From the NCBI GenBank assembly GCA_017853785.1, contig JAFMIX010000121.1:1-6693 (forward strand): a stretch of 6,693 nt of DNA. The letters run 5' to 3'. This document shows, one piece after another, positions 1-6,634 of the stretch. Source of the DNA: Verrucomicrobiales bacterium. GTDB taxonomy: Bacteria > Verrucomicrobiota > Verrucomicrobiia > Limisphaerales > JAFMIX01. Numbering within the stretch: the first letter of the stretch is position 1; every line of letters starts with the position of its first letter. The notes under the pieces are model-generated. The model was not told where the DNA came from. It ran no database searches and saw only the letters and a list, made by a program, of their open reading frames with translations. Made by a program: the position numbers and the translations under genes.

Positions 1-146
1 AATAGCCCGGACCGGCGTCGTTGTTGGTGGACCAATTCAACCCGTAATTGGTCGAGGTGTAGATGCTGCCATAATTCTGCACCGCCACGAGCTTGCTGCC
101 ATCAGCGGAACTGGCGACGGACTGCCAATAGCCCGGACCGGCGTCG
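1..146 (-). repeat. 126-bp (42-residue) BNR-like repeat unit in the secreted protein gene
   Basis: The same 20 bases occur at 1-20 and at 127-146, exactly 126 bases apart and in the same reading frame. They encode DAGPGY at the start of each unit (residues 339-344 and 381-386). One full 42-residue unit is visible, with the features WQSVASSADGSKLVAV and GSIYTSTNYG.NWS typical of BNR/YCF48-like beta-propeller blades. The array presumably continues beyond the left edge. Confidence 0.7.
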
Positions 147-1159
147 CCCTTGAGCCAGCCAAATGACGGCGGGTTGATGATGCTTTGCCCGCTATTGGCT
201 ATCAGTTCCAATCCGCCACTGCCGCCCGTTACTTTCACGCGGTCGCCCACGCTGGGATTAGCTGGTAGTGTCACCACATATCGGCCCGCGCTCGTGGTCA
301 GGTAGGAGGAGTTCGCCGCCGCTTGCACGTTCGTTCCGCTGGATACCTGATACCCAAGTATGCCGCTTATATTCGTGGATAACTGCGCCGCGCCAATAGC
401 TCCCGCTGCAATTTGGGAAGCCCCAACTGCTCCCGCCGCAATCTTGCTGGCGGTGATACTGCCGTCCGGCACCGTTCCCGCCACCATGGCATAGCCTACC
501 GCCGCAATCCGTTGGTCGGGGCTCAACTGTTGAAAGCCGTTCACGCCATTGTTGAACCACACCCGCAGCCGCACATCGCTGTTCGTGAAAACCAGCGCGG
601 AGAGTGCTGCCATGTTCCCCACCGTCGTGTCCCCCAGCAGCACGCTGTAAAGCCCGTTGGTCACCCCCAACAAACACGCCGCGCCCGGCTGACTGCCGTT
701 CAGGCTCGTGCCGTCATTGCTCCACAAACTCGCATACGCCGTGGGCGGCGCACTGAACTGGATGCCCGGCAGGCTGGTATAGCCGCTGCCGGGGTTGTTC
801 ACGATCACTCTGGTGACGCTGCCGCCGGAAATCTGGGCGGTCAGCACCGCCCCCGAGCCACCGCCACCCGTCGCTACCACGGTGGGCGCGGAGCCATAGC
901 CCACCCCGCCGTCGGTCACAGTGACGATGGTGAGAAAGCCGCCAGAGATGGTCGCCGTCCCCGTGGCAGGGCGCGAAATGCTGACGCTATTGTTCAGCAA
1001 CGCAAATTTGAACTGCCCGGTGCCGGTGAAGTTGGTGCCATTCACGCTCACTCGGCCCTGATAATTGAGCAACTGCGGCACTTGAGCCAGTGTCGCCACA
1101 GCTGACAACAAAAGCATTGCGAGCCAACAGATAGGATGCAGACGAGATGAAGTCTCCAT
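1..1159 (-). CDS. Secreted repeat-rich protein with BNR-like repeats, N-terminal part (C-terminus off the left edge)
   Basis: An open frame runs from an ATG at 1159 to the window edge (386 full codons, no stop). Residues 1-26 form a clear signal peptide: Arg near the start, a hydrophobic core (LAMLLLSAVATLA) and likely cleavage after TLA, so the product is exported. Residues 28-54 carry the motif LLNYQGRVSVNGT...GQFKFALL. Residues about 77-136 are Gly-rich with two related units (GGVGYGSAPTV and NPGSGYTSLPGI). Residues 140-225 hold WSNDGTS, GLYSVLLGDT, LRVWFNNGVNGFQQLSPDQR. Residues 233-260 are an Ala/Gly tail-fibre-like repeat. From residue 334 a BNR/sialidase-like unit begins (SSADGSKLVAV, GSIYTSTNYG.NWS), and a second one starts at 380. 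No enzymatic residues can be assigned; a surface or secreted structural/adhesive role is inference. No Shine-Dalgarno sequence precedes the ATG. The full protein must be considerably longer. The frame and domain order are certain; the function is not known. Confidence 0.88.
   Translation of the reverse strand, partial: METSSRLHPICWLAMLLLSAVATLAQVPQLLNYQGRVSVNGTNFTGTGQFKFALLNNSVSISRPATGTATISGGFLTIVTVTDGGVGYGSAPTVVATGGGGSGAVLTAQISGGSVTRVIVNNPGSGYTSLPGIQFSAPPTAYASLWSNDGTSLNGSQPGAACLLGVTNGLYSVLLGDTTVGNMAALSALVFTNSDVRLRVWFNNGVNGFQQLSPDQRIAAVGYAMVAGTVPDGSITASKIAAGAVGASQIAAGAIGAAQLSTNISGILGYQVSSGTNVQAAANSSYLTTSAGRYVVTLPANPSVGDRVKVTGGSGGLELIANSGQSIINPPSFGWLKGDAGPGYWQSVASSADGSKLVAVQNYGSIYTSTNYGLNWSTNNDAGPGY
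383..442 (-). repeat. 30-bp (10-residue) tandem repeat, two copies, tail-fibre-like
   Basis: Residues 240-249 (IAAGAVGASQ) and 250-259 (IAAGAIGAAQ) of the secreted protein are near-identical 10-residue units, preceded by DGSITASK. Such Ala/Gly units with regularly spaced Ile/Val resemble the stalk segments of trimeric phage tail fibres and bacterial surface fibres. The protein repeat is plain in the sequence; the trimeric-stalk reading is inference. Confidence 0.6.
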
Positions 1160-1703
1160 AGTTTTAAAAGTAAGATACCCTAACAACCGGCCCGATTGTT
1201 CACTTAAAAAGTGATCCGTCAAGTTGGATATAGGGACAAGAGTCCCTTCGCGTGTAGCTGCCAAAGCCTCAATCCCGAACAGCAGCAAATCCGGCTGCGA
1301 CAGGCTTCAAAACGGCTTTTGGTAAAAACGAGGGGACTTCTATTCGCTGGGCGGTGGGCTGTTTGCCCTTCCCCGAGCGGGGGTGTGGGACGATCTAGGA
1401 TTTGCCGGGCCTCAACCTCCTCTGTGCCAAGTTATGACCAGCACCACCCGCCCGTGCTATAGCTTGCCCGCCAGCGCGTTTTTAGCCCCTGTTCTTTGCT
1501 CTGGTGCAATCACGAAAAACTGTGACGAAATTGAGATTGAGGTGTTTTGGGGGAAAGCAGCTATTTCACCTCATTGCACCAACACAGAAGGTGATGTTGC
1601 ATCGCGAAAACCTAGCGCATAAAAGTTTGCTGAAGGTCTTACTTTAATCCGTTTCAACCCTGACTTTTAACAAAAAGGTTGATTTTATTGAAGAATCAAG
1701 AAG
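1160..1703. other. Intergenic stretch without a credible gene
   Basis: This 544-base region separates tRNA-Phe from the start of the secreted-protein gene. Short open frames at 1211-1462 and 1383-1622 on the plus strand have no recognisable motif, no convincing ribosome binding site and unremarkable composition, and I do not call them. From about 1490 to 1703 the sequence is visibly more AT-rich than the coding parts. It holds a small palindrome at 1201-1213 (CACTT-AAA-AAGTG), 42 bases upstream of the secreted-protein ATG and so a possible operator, and the inverted-repeat nest at 1502-1581. No convincing -35/-10 pair is visible for the minus-strand gene; TATCTT, read on the minus strand just upstream of its ATG, is the only -10-like word. 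Confidence 0.6.
1502..1581. ncRNA. Possible structured RNA: nested inverted repeats forming a three-way junction
   Basis: A perfect 9-bp inverted repeat (TGGTGCAAT at 1502-1510 with ATTGCACCA at 1573-1581) encloses two smaller ones: TCAC/GTGA (1510-1513 with 1522-1525) and TGAGGTG/CACCTCA (1538-1544 with 1567-1573). The closing arm of the 7-bp stem abuts, and shares base 1573 with, the outer stem, which would allow coaxial stacking. The strand is unknown. A single 9-bp inverted repeat is not rare in 540 bases, so this is only a candidate; the nesting and the absence of a gene are the reasons to list it. Confidence 0.2.
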
Positions 1704-1779
<76 letters not shown>

Positions 1780-1835
1780 AGCCAAGGGCAGACATTGAAC
1801 TCATGTACGGCTCAATTGGCAAGCTTGAACCCTGC

Positions 1836-1859
1836 AAAAAAACGTGCCGGGGAGGCGCG
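1836..1859 (-). terminator. Candidate rho-independent terminator of the lipoprotein gene
   Basis: On the minus strand, 23 bases after the lipoprotein stop codon, a short GC-rich hairpin (1859-1843: two outer pairs, one A-C mismatch, then GCC/GGC around a five-base loop) is followed at once by seven T residues (1842-1836). The stem is weak, but the uninterrupted T tract right behind it is typical. It would separate the lipoprotein transcript from the downstream tRNA-Phe gene. Confidence 0.4.
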
Positions 1860-1881
1860 TCTCGAAGCTGCCGCCGTGATT

Positions 1882-2631
1882 TTACCGCCAGTAACCGGGC
1901 GAATGACACCAGCCGCGCGGATGTCGCGACCAGCTTCCCGAAATCCAAACGCTATGCCCGGGTGGTGGGGCGCACCAACGCCCGCTGGACCACGCCCAAC
2001 CGCCATTCCAACCCCAATCTCCGCCCACCCACGCATATCCCGGGTGCGGCGCCACGCCGATGACTTCCACGCGCGGTGGCGGTGGCGCTTGCTGGACATA
2101 GACCACCTCCGGCTGCGCGGCCGGGCGAATTTGGGTGCTGTGCGCGGAGTTCCCGGAGTTAATCATGAAATCAATGACCGGATTGCCGACGCCCGCATCG
2201 CGCAGTTCAATGATGTCCGCCGTGCTCAAGCGATACACCGACCGCGACGCACGGAGCTGGCTGATGATGATGTCCTCGGCGATGCCGGCGCGCGCGAGCG
2301 CCTTCACGTCCGCCAAGCTCAAGGGCTGCTGTTGCGCCACGCGCTGATACGTCACCGGCGACTGCGTCTGCAAGCGCGAGCGTTCCGCTTGGTCCATGGA
2401 GTGGCCGACGAGTCCGCCGGCAATCATGCCGATCGCCGTGCCGATGAGCGCGCCTTTGCCGGCATCGCCGCTGGTGCTGCCGATGAGCGCCCCCGTACCC
2501 GCGCCGATGGCGCCGCCGGTGAGAAACCCGCTGCCGGTCCGATCCGGCGAGCCGTCCGGCCCGACGCAGCCGGTCAAAACCAGCGCCGCCGCCAATCCTG
2601 TGATGGCAACCGAGTAAATTTTCGAATTCAT
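1882..2631 (-). CDS. Glycine-zipper lipoprotein with Trp/Gly-rich (YXWGXW/WXXGXW-like) C-terminus
   Basis: A 249-residue protein starting at the ATG at 2631; a TTG two codons upstream (2637) is possible but less likely. Residues 1-22 are a lipoprotein signal with a hydrophobic segment and lipobox LTGC (lipidated Cys22), so the product should be anchored in a membrane facing the periplasm. Residues about 35-78 form a glycine zipper with repeated small residues (GGAIGAGTGALIG, GKGALIGTAIG), as in SlyB/OmpA-associated Gly-zipper proteins. Residues about 104-158 are predicted helical (LSLADVKALARAGI, STADIIELRDAGV). A PPPP linker follows, then a tail from about residue 196 rich in Trp, Tyr and Gly (HPGYAWVGGDWGW, SPGYWR) resembling YXWGXW repeat proteins, with Cys220 and Cys242. 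The substrate or partner is unknown; an envelope structural or stress role is inference. The gene lies 92 bases behind xerC. No good Shine-Dalgarno sequence is seen. Confidence 0.93.
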   Translation of the reverse strand: MNSKIYSVAITGLAAALVLTGCVGPDGSPDRTGSGFLTGGAIGAGTGALIGSTSGDAGKGALIGTAIGMIAGGLVGHSMDQAERSRLQTQSPVTYQRVAQQQPLSLADVKALARAGIAEDIIISQLRASRSVYRLSTADIIELRDAGVGNPVIDFMINSGNSAHSTQIRPAAQPEVVYVQQAPPPPRVEVIGVAPHPGYAWVGGDWGWNGGWAWSSGRWCAPPPGHSVWISGSWSRHPRGWCHSPGYWR

Positions 2632-2723
2632 ACCCAAACCATCAGACCGTTTGGCGCGGCGCGATATTCAAAAAATCTCCGCCGCCCTGGCTGGGAACCA
2701 TCAATCAACAACTAACAACCAGC

Positions 2724-3707
2724 TCAAGCCCGCGGATGTGCTTTGGCATAAGCCTGCTTCAGCCGTTCCGTGCTGACGTGCGTGTAGACCTGCGTGGTGA
2801 TGAGGTGTGCGTGGCCGAGCAGTTCCTGCACGCTGCGGAGGTCCGCACCGGCGTCCAGCAGGTGCGTGGCGTAGCTGTGCCGGAGTTTATGCGGCGTGAG
2901 TTTGGGGTCGAGTCCGGCAGTGGCAAGATGGAGCTTCAACCGCCGCGCCAGCATCACGCGGCTGACGGGCGTGGGGATTTTCTTCCCGGATAGAAACACC
3001 GGCGCGCTTGGCGCCGGCGGTTGCCTGAGCGTTTCCCAATAGCGTTTGATCGCGTCGAGCGCCGGCGCGCCGATGGGCAGCTGGCGTTCCTTCTTGCCCT
3101 TGCCGCGCACACGGACAAGTTGCTCGCTCCAGTCAATATCCTCGCCGCGCAGCCCGGAAAGCTCGCTCACCCGCAGGCCGCAGGAATATATCGTCTCCAA
3201 GATCGCCACGTCGCGGTAACAGGTGCTCGCGGCGATCGGCCGGCCTGCGCTGTTGCGCTTCGGGGCGGCCAGCGGCTTGAGCGGGGCTGCGAGCAAATCC
3301 CTCATCTGCTGGATGGTGAGGAACTGCGGCAGCCGCTTCGGCAGCTTTGGCAGCGAGAGATTCTTGATCGGCGACGACGCCACCTCACCGTGGCGGATGA
3401 GAAACCGGTAAAATGTCCGCAGCGCGGAGAACCGCAACGCGATGGCGGCACGCCCGAGATTCTGCCGGCCCAGAAAGCGGAGGTAGCTGCGGAAGTCGTC
3501 GCGCTGAAGTTTTTCCCAGGCGGGCGGTTGCTGCCGTTCGTTTTTATGCCAGAGGAAAAACTCTTCCGTCGCCTGCTTGTAGTTTCGCTGGGTGTATTCC
3601 GACGCGCCGCGGTCGGTGGCGAGGTGGGTGAGAAATTTCTGAATCCACTTGTCAGCGATGGGAGCGCTGGCGTCTCGCCGGCGGGTTACGGAAGATGAGC
3701 CACGCAT
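2724..3707 (-). CDS. xerC: XerC/XerD-type site-specific tyrosine recombinase
   Basis: A 327-residue protein, close to the usual 300-residue Xer length plus a longer N-terminus. The SAM-like core-binding domain spans about residues 18-110 (DKWIQKFLTHL...YTQRNYKQ). The catalytic domain has every expected residue: Arg179 in CGLRVSEL, Lys203 in GKGKKER, His273 and Arg276 in HKLRHSYATHLL, His299 in LLGHAHL and nucleophile Tyr308 in VYTHVS. In the family this enzyme resolves chromosome dimers at dif with a partner Xer and FtsK. Between the two domains, residues about 143-163 carry an Ala/Pro/Lys-rich insertion relative to E. coli XerC. The start is taken at the ATG at 3707; a TTG lies two codons upstream at 3713. 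No common start codon occurs in the next ~25 codons, so residues 9-17 (RRRDASAPI) come from the right-hand copy of a palindromic repeat. The gene follows topB with a 36-base gap. Assignment to XerC rather than XerD is not certain. Confidence 0.93.
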   Translation of the reverse strand: MRGSSSVTRRRDASAPIADKWIQKFLTHLATDRGASEYTQRNYKQATEEFFLWHKNERQQPPAWEKLQRDDFRSYLRFLGRQNLGRAAIALRFSALRTFYRFLIRHGEVASSPIKNLSLPKLPKRLPQFLTIQQMRDLLAAPLKPLAAPKRNSAGRPIAASTCYRDVAILETIYSCGLRVSELSGLRGEDIDWSEQLVRVRGKGKKERQLPIGAPALDAIKRYWETLRQPPAPSAPVFLSGKKIPTPVSRVMLARRLKLHLATAGLDPKLTPHKLRHSYATHLLDAGADLRSVQELLGHAHLITTQVYTHVSTERLKQAYAKAHPRA

Positions 3708-3740
3708 AATCAACTTGCCGGCGAGACGCCGGCGCTCCCA
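3659..3740. repeat. REP-like palindromic element across the topB/xerC junction
   Basis: Arm one (3659-3682) and arm two (3717-3740) are inverted copies of 24 bases with a single difference (T3668 opposite G3731, a G-U pair in RNA read from the plus strand). The core of arm two is GCCGGCGAGACGCCGGCG. The loop is 34 bases (3683-3716). Arm two begins three bases after the topB stop codon; the loop holds the xerC start codon, and arm one lies inside xerC. No T tract follows, so it is not a standard intrinsic terminator. The size and shape fit REP/BIME-type elements. I believe similar palindromes are dispersed in Verrucomicrobiota genomes, but only one copy is present here. As RNA it would form a strong hairpin around the xerC start region. 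Confidence 0.8.
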
Positions 3741-3743
3741 GCG

Positions 3744-6536
3744 CTATTCCTCTCGCGGCGGGAAGTCGAAGGTGATCTTGCCCTTCTTGTCCATCACAAG
3801 GAATGCCGGGAACGGCTTGCCGGCCTTGGAGATGAACTTGTCCAGCAGGTCGCTTTTGCCGGTCTTGAGTATCTTTGCCGCCTGCTCCGCGTCCACCGGC
3901 TGTTCGAGGATGGTCTTGCCGATGGCCTTGAAGGTGCACCGCTTCACGTCCAACTGCGACTTCTCGCAAACATAGCCCTGCTCCGTGTCAAACACCTGGC
4001 TGCCGCACTTCGGGCATTTGCCGACCGCCGTCTTGCCGGTGAAATCAATCTTCGGCTGCGGTTCGCGCGCCGTGCCTTTGGCCTTCTTCTCGCGCGGCTG
4101 GAACTCGAAACCCGTCTTGCCGTCCTTCACGATGAGGAACGCCTCGAACTTGCGGTTCGTCTTGTTGGAGACGAAGCCCTTCAGCAAATCCGTCTTGCCC
4201 TCGGCCAGCAGCTTCTTCACCTGCTCGGGCGAAATCTCCTGCTGCAAAATGATCTTGCCGGTGCGGAAATCACACGCCGGCGTCGGTCCGGTCTGCTTCT
4301 CGCAGACGTAATGCATCCCGCCGTCGAACACCTGCGCGCCGCACTTCGGGCATTTGCCGAGTGCTTCCTTGCCGGTGAAATCCACCGCCACGGCGGACTC
4401 GCCTTCCTTCGGCGTGTTGCCGAATTCAAATTCAATTTTATGCTCCGCGTTCATCTTCAGCACGGCGGCGAACGGGAAACCCGCCTTGCTGCGGAAGCCC
4501 TGCAACGGCCCGATTTGGCGCTCAGTGATGAGCTTCGCCACTTCCTCCGGCTCGAACATGCGGCTGCAAAGCGTCTTCCACACCGCGAAATCGCAGCCGT
4601 CCTTCATGCACTGGTATTGCTTGTATTTCTCGTGGATTTCGCCGCCGCACTTCGGGCAGGCGACCGTGAGCGTCCCGAAGTCGCCGGGAATCGTGTCGTG
4701 CTCGAAGGACTTTGCGCGGTCCACGATGCGCTTGGTCATCGCGGCAATTTCCTTCATGAACTGCTCGCGGCTGATTTTCTTCCGCTGCATTTCCTTGAGC
4801 TGGAATTCCCATTCGCCGGTGAGCTCCGGCTTCGTCAATTCCGGGATGCCGAGACCGTTCAACAGCTCCATCAGCGAAAACGCCTTCGCCGTCGCCTGCA
4901 ACTCGCGCCCGACGCGGTGGACGTATTCCTCGTAGATCAAACCTTCGATCGTCGCCGCGCGCGTGGCCGGCGTGCCGAGGCCCTTCTCGCTCATGGCCTC
5001 GCGGAGTTCATCGTCGTCCACGAGCTTGCCCGCGCCTTCCATCGCGGAGAGCAGCGTCGCTTCCGAGTAGCGCGCGGGCGGTTTGGTGACGTTCGCCTTC
5101 ACTTCCACGTCGCTGGTCTTGACCGTTTCGCCCGGCTGCACCGGCGCAAGGCTCGGCGTCTCGTCGGAATCCGACTGCTTGCCGTAAACCGTGAGCCAAG
5201 CGGGCTGCACGAGGACTTTCCCCGCGCTCTTGAACGGCTCGCCCTCGACGCGCGTGATGCGATTCGTTTCCAGAAATTCCGCCGCCGGATAAAAGATGGC
5301 GAGGAAGCGTTTGGTGACGAGGTCGTAAAGTTTCTGCTCCGGCTCGGACAAGCCCTTCGGCGCGAGCGAAGTCGGGATGATGGCGAAGTGATCGGAGACT
5401 TTCGCGTTGTTGAAGATGCGCTTGTTCGGGCGCACCCAGCCGTTTTTCAAGACCTGCTCGGCGAAGGTCGAGTAGCCGCTCACGCCCTCCAGCATCCCCA
5501 GCGTGGTCTTCACTGTGGCAATGTAATCCTCCGGCAACGCCCGTGAGTCCGTTCGCGGATACGTCAGCACCTTGTGCCGCTCGTAAAGCGCCTGCGCCAC
5601 GCCCAGCGTGTTCTTGGCGCTGAAGCCGAAGCGCGAGTTCGCATCGCGTTGCAGGCTCGTCAAATCATACAGCAACGGCGACAGCGAAGTCGTGGGCTTG
5701 CTCTCCTCCGTGACGATGCCCGGTTTGCCGAGGCACTTGGCCTTGATGGCTTCCGCGCGCGCCACGTCCCAGACGCGCTCCGCCTTGAGCTGCTCGTCGT
5801 CGGCCTTGGAGAATTTCTCATCGAACCAGCGCCCGGTGTAATTACCGGCGGCGCAGTCGAACGTGCCGATGATTTCCCAGAAATCGCGCGGCTTGAACCC
5901 GCGGATCTTCGCCTCGCGCTCCACGAGAATCGCCAGCGTCGGCGTCTGCACGCGGCCCACGGTGGTCTTGAAAAAGCCGCCGAGCTTGGAGTTGAACGCC
6001 GTCATGGCGCGCGTGCCGTTGATGCCCACGAGCCAGTCCGCCTCGCTGCGGCTCGTCGCCGCATCGGAGAGCGGCTGCATGGATTCATCCGGGCGCAACG
6101 CCGCAAAGCCCTCGCGGATGGCGGCGGGCGTCATGGATTGCAGCCAGAGCCGCTGGATGGGCTGCTGCGCTTTCGTGTAGCGGACGATGTTGCGGAAAAT
6201 CAACTCACCTTCGCGTCCGGCGTCGCAGGCGTTGATGAGCTTGTCCACGTCCTTGCGTTTGATGAGCTTCGCGACCGCCTTCAAGCGGCTCGCCGTCTTC
6301 TCGATCGGTTCAAGGTCGAAGTGCGGCGGGATGACTGGCAGGCATTTGAAAGTCCACTTGCCCTTCTTCGCCTCCACGCCCTCCGGCGGCACGATGGTCA
6401 GCAGATGACCGACCGCCGACGAGATCACATACTCGTCGTTCTCGAAATAATCCTCGTGCTTCTGAAACTTCCCGAGCGCCTTGCTGATGTCGCTGGCGAC
6501 GGACGGTTTTTCGGCGATGATGAGGGCTTTTCCCAT
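3744..6536 (-). CDS. topB: Type IA DNA topoisomerase, TopB (topoisomerase III)-like, with three C-terminal zinc modules
   Basis: A 930-residue protein from the ATG at 6536 (MGKALIIAEKPSVASDI); a TTG eight codons upstream (6560) is less likely because the TOPRIM fold starts right at this ATG. The TOPRIM domain covers about residues 2-135 with Glu9 and the DAGREGEL motif (Asp105, Glu109) for Mg2+ binding. The central toroid spans about 150-600, with the DNA-cleaving Tyr326 in LTYPRTDSR, VGRVQTPTLAILVERE (193-208), SDHFAIIPT (381-389) and GLGTPATRAATIE (519-531). After residue 625 come three modules, each a four-Cys zinc ribbon (Cys627/630/643/648; 729/732/745/755; 841/844/857/867) followed by a topoisomerase C-terminal repeat (for example SKAGKPFPAFLV). 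The enzyme relaxes or decatenates DNA by single-strand passage. It is longer than E. coli TopB (about 650 residues) because of the tail. DAGRE, in place of the DxDxE of TopA, points to the TopB branch. It is probably the first gene of a topB-xerC unit. Confidence 0.97.
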   Translation of the reverse strand: MGKALIIAEKPSVASDISKALGKFQKHEDYFENDEYVISSAVGHLLTIVPPEGVEAKKGKWTFKCLPVIPPHFDLEPIEKTASRLKAVAKLIKRKDVDKLINACDAGREGELIFRNIVRYTKAQQPIQRLWLQSMTPAAIREGFAALRPDESMQPLSDAATSRSEADWLVGINGTRAMTAFNSKLGGFFKTTVGRVQTPTLAILVEREAKIRGFKPRDFWEIIGTFDCAAGNYTGRWFDEKFSKADDEQLKAERVWDVARAEAIKAKCLGKPGIVTEESKPTTSLSPLLYDLTSLQRDANSRFGFSAKNTLGVAQALYERHKVLTYPRTDSRALPEDYIATVKTTLGMLEGVSGYSTFAEQVLKNGWVRPNKRIFNNAKVSDHFAIIPTSLAPKGLSEPEQKLYDLVTKRFLAIFYPAAEFLETNRITRVEGEPFKSAGKVLVQPAWLTVYGKQSDSDETPSLAPVQPGETVKTSDVEVKANVTKPPARYSEATLLSAMEGAGKLVDDDELREAMSEKGLGTPATRAATIEGLIYEEYVHRVGRELQATAKAFSLMELLNGLGIPELTKPELTGEWEFQLKEMQRKKISREQFMKEIAAMTKRIVDRAKSFEHDTIPGDFGTLTVACPKCGGEIHEKYKQYQCMKDGCDFAVWKTLCSRMFEPEEVAKLITERQIGPLQGFRSKAGFPFAAVLKMNAEHKIEFEFGNTPKEGESAVAVDFTGKEALGKCPKCGAQVFDGGMHYVCEKQTGPTPACDFRTGKIILQQEISPEQVKKLLAEGKTDLLKGFVSNKTNRKFEAFLIVKDGKTGFEFQPREKKAKGTAREPQPKIDFTGKTAVGKCPKCGSQVFDTEQGYVCEKSQLDVKRCTFKAIGKTILEQPVDAEQAAKILKTGKSDLLDKFISKAGKPFPAFLVMDKKGKITFDFPPREE

Positions 6537-6546
6537 TGCGCGGCGA

Positions 6547-6576
6547 GTTGTAAGCGGCAACGCGCGGTTCTGGCAA
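6547..6576 (-). promoter_or_regulatory. Candidate sigma-70-type promoter for topB
   Basis: Read on the minus strand, TTGCCA (6576-6571, one mismatch to TTGACA) is followed after 18 bases by TACAAC (6552-6547, four of six matches to TATAAT). Transcription would start only a few bases before the topB ATG at 6536, giving a nearly leaderless mRNA. No Shine-Dalgarno sequence is visible before that ATG, which is consistent. The match is moderate and could be chance. Confidence 0.3.
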
Positions 6577-6634
6577 CAACTATTTTTTTCGCCGCCGGAA
6601 AAATTTTACCCGTGCAACGCCGCTCCGGCAAAAC

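Noticed and set aside
258..1105. Open frames at 413-1105 (plus) and 258-677 (minus, another frame)
   Set aside because: Both overlap the secreted-protein frame, which has a signal peptide and recognisable repeats; the shadow frames have none.
1211..1622. Small open frames 1211-1462 and 1383-1622 in the intergenic region
   Set aside because: They overlap each other in different frames and have no recognisable motif and no ribosome binding site.
1655..1681. Imperfect hairpin downstream of tRNA-Phe as a terminator
   Set aside because: The stem has a five-base bulge and AT-rich pairing, and no T tract follows on the minus strand.
2664..2705. Possible terminator after xerC (CCC-AGCCA-GGG, then a T6 run on the minus strand)
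   Set aside because: The stem has only three pairs and sits nine bases from the T tract, too weak to call.
1795..2715. Plus-strand open frame of 306 codons opposite the lipoprotein
   Set aside because: It is antisense to a protein with a clear lipobox, glycine zipper and Trp-rich tail; its own translation is low-complexity Arg/Ala.
6537..6560. Upstream TTG start giving eight extra topB residues
   Set aside because: The TOPRIM fold begins right at the ATG at 6536, and the extra residues show no family resemblance.
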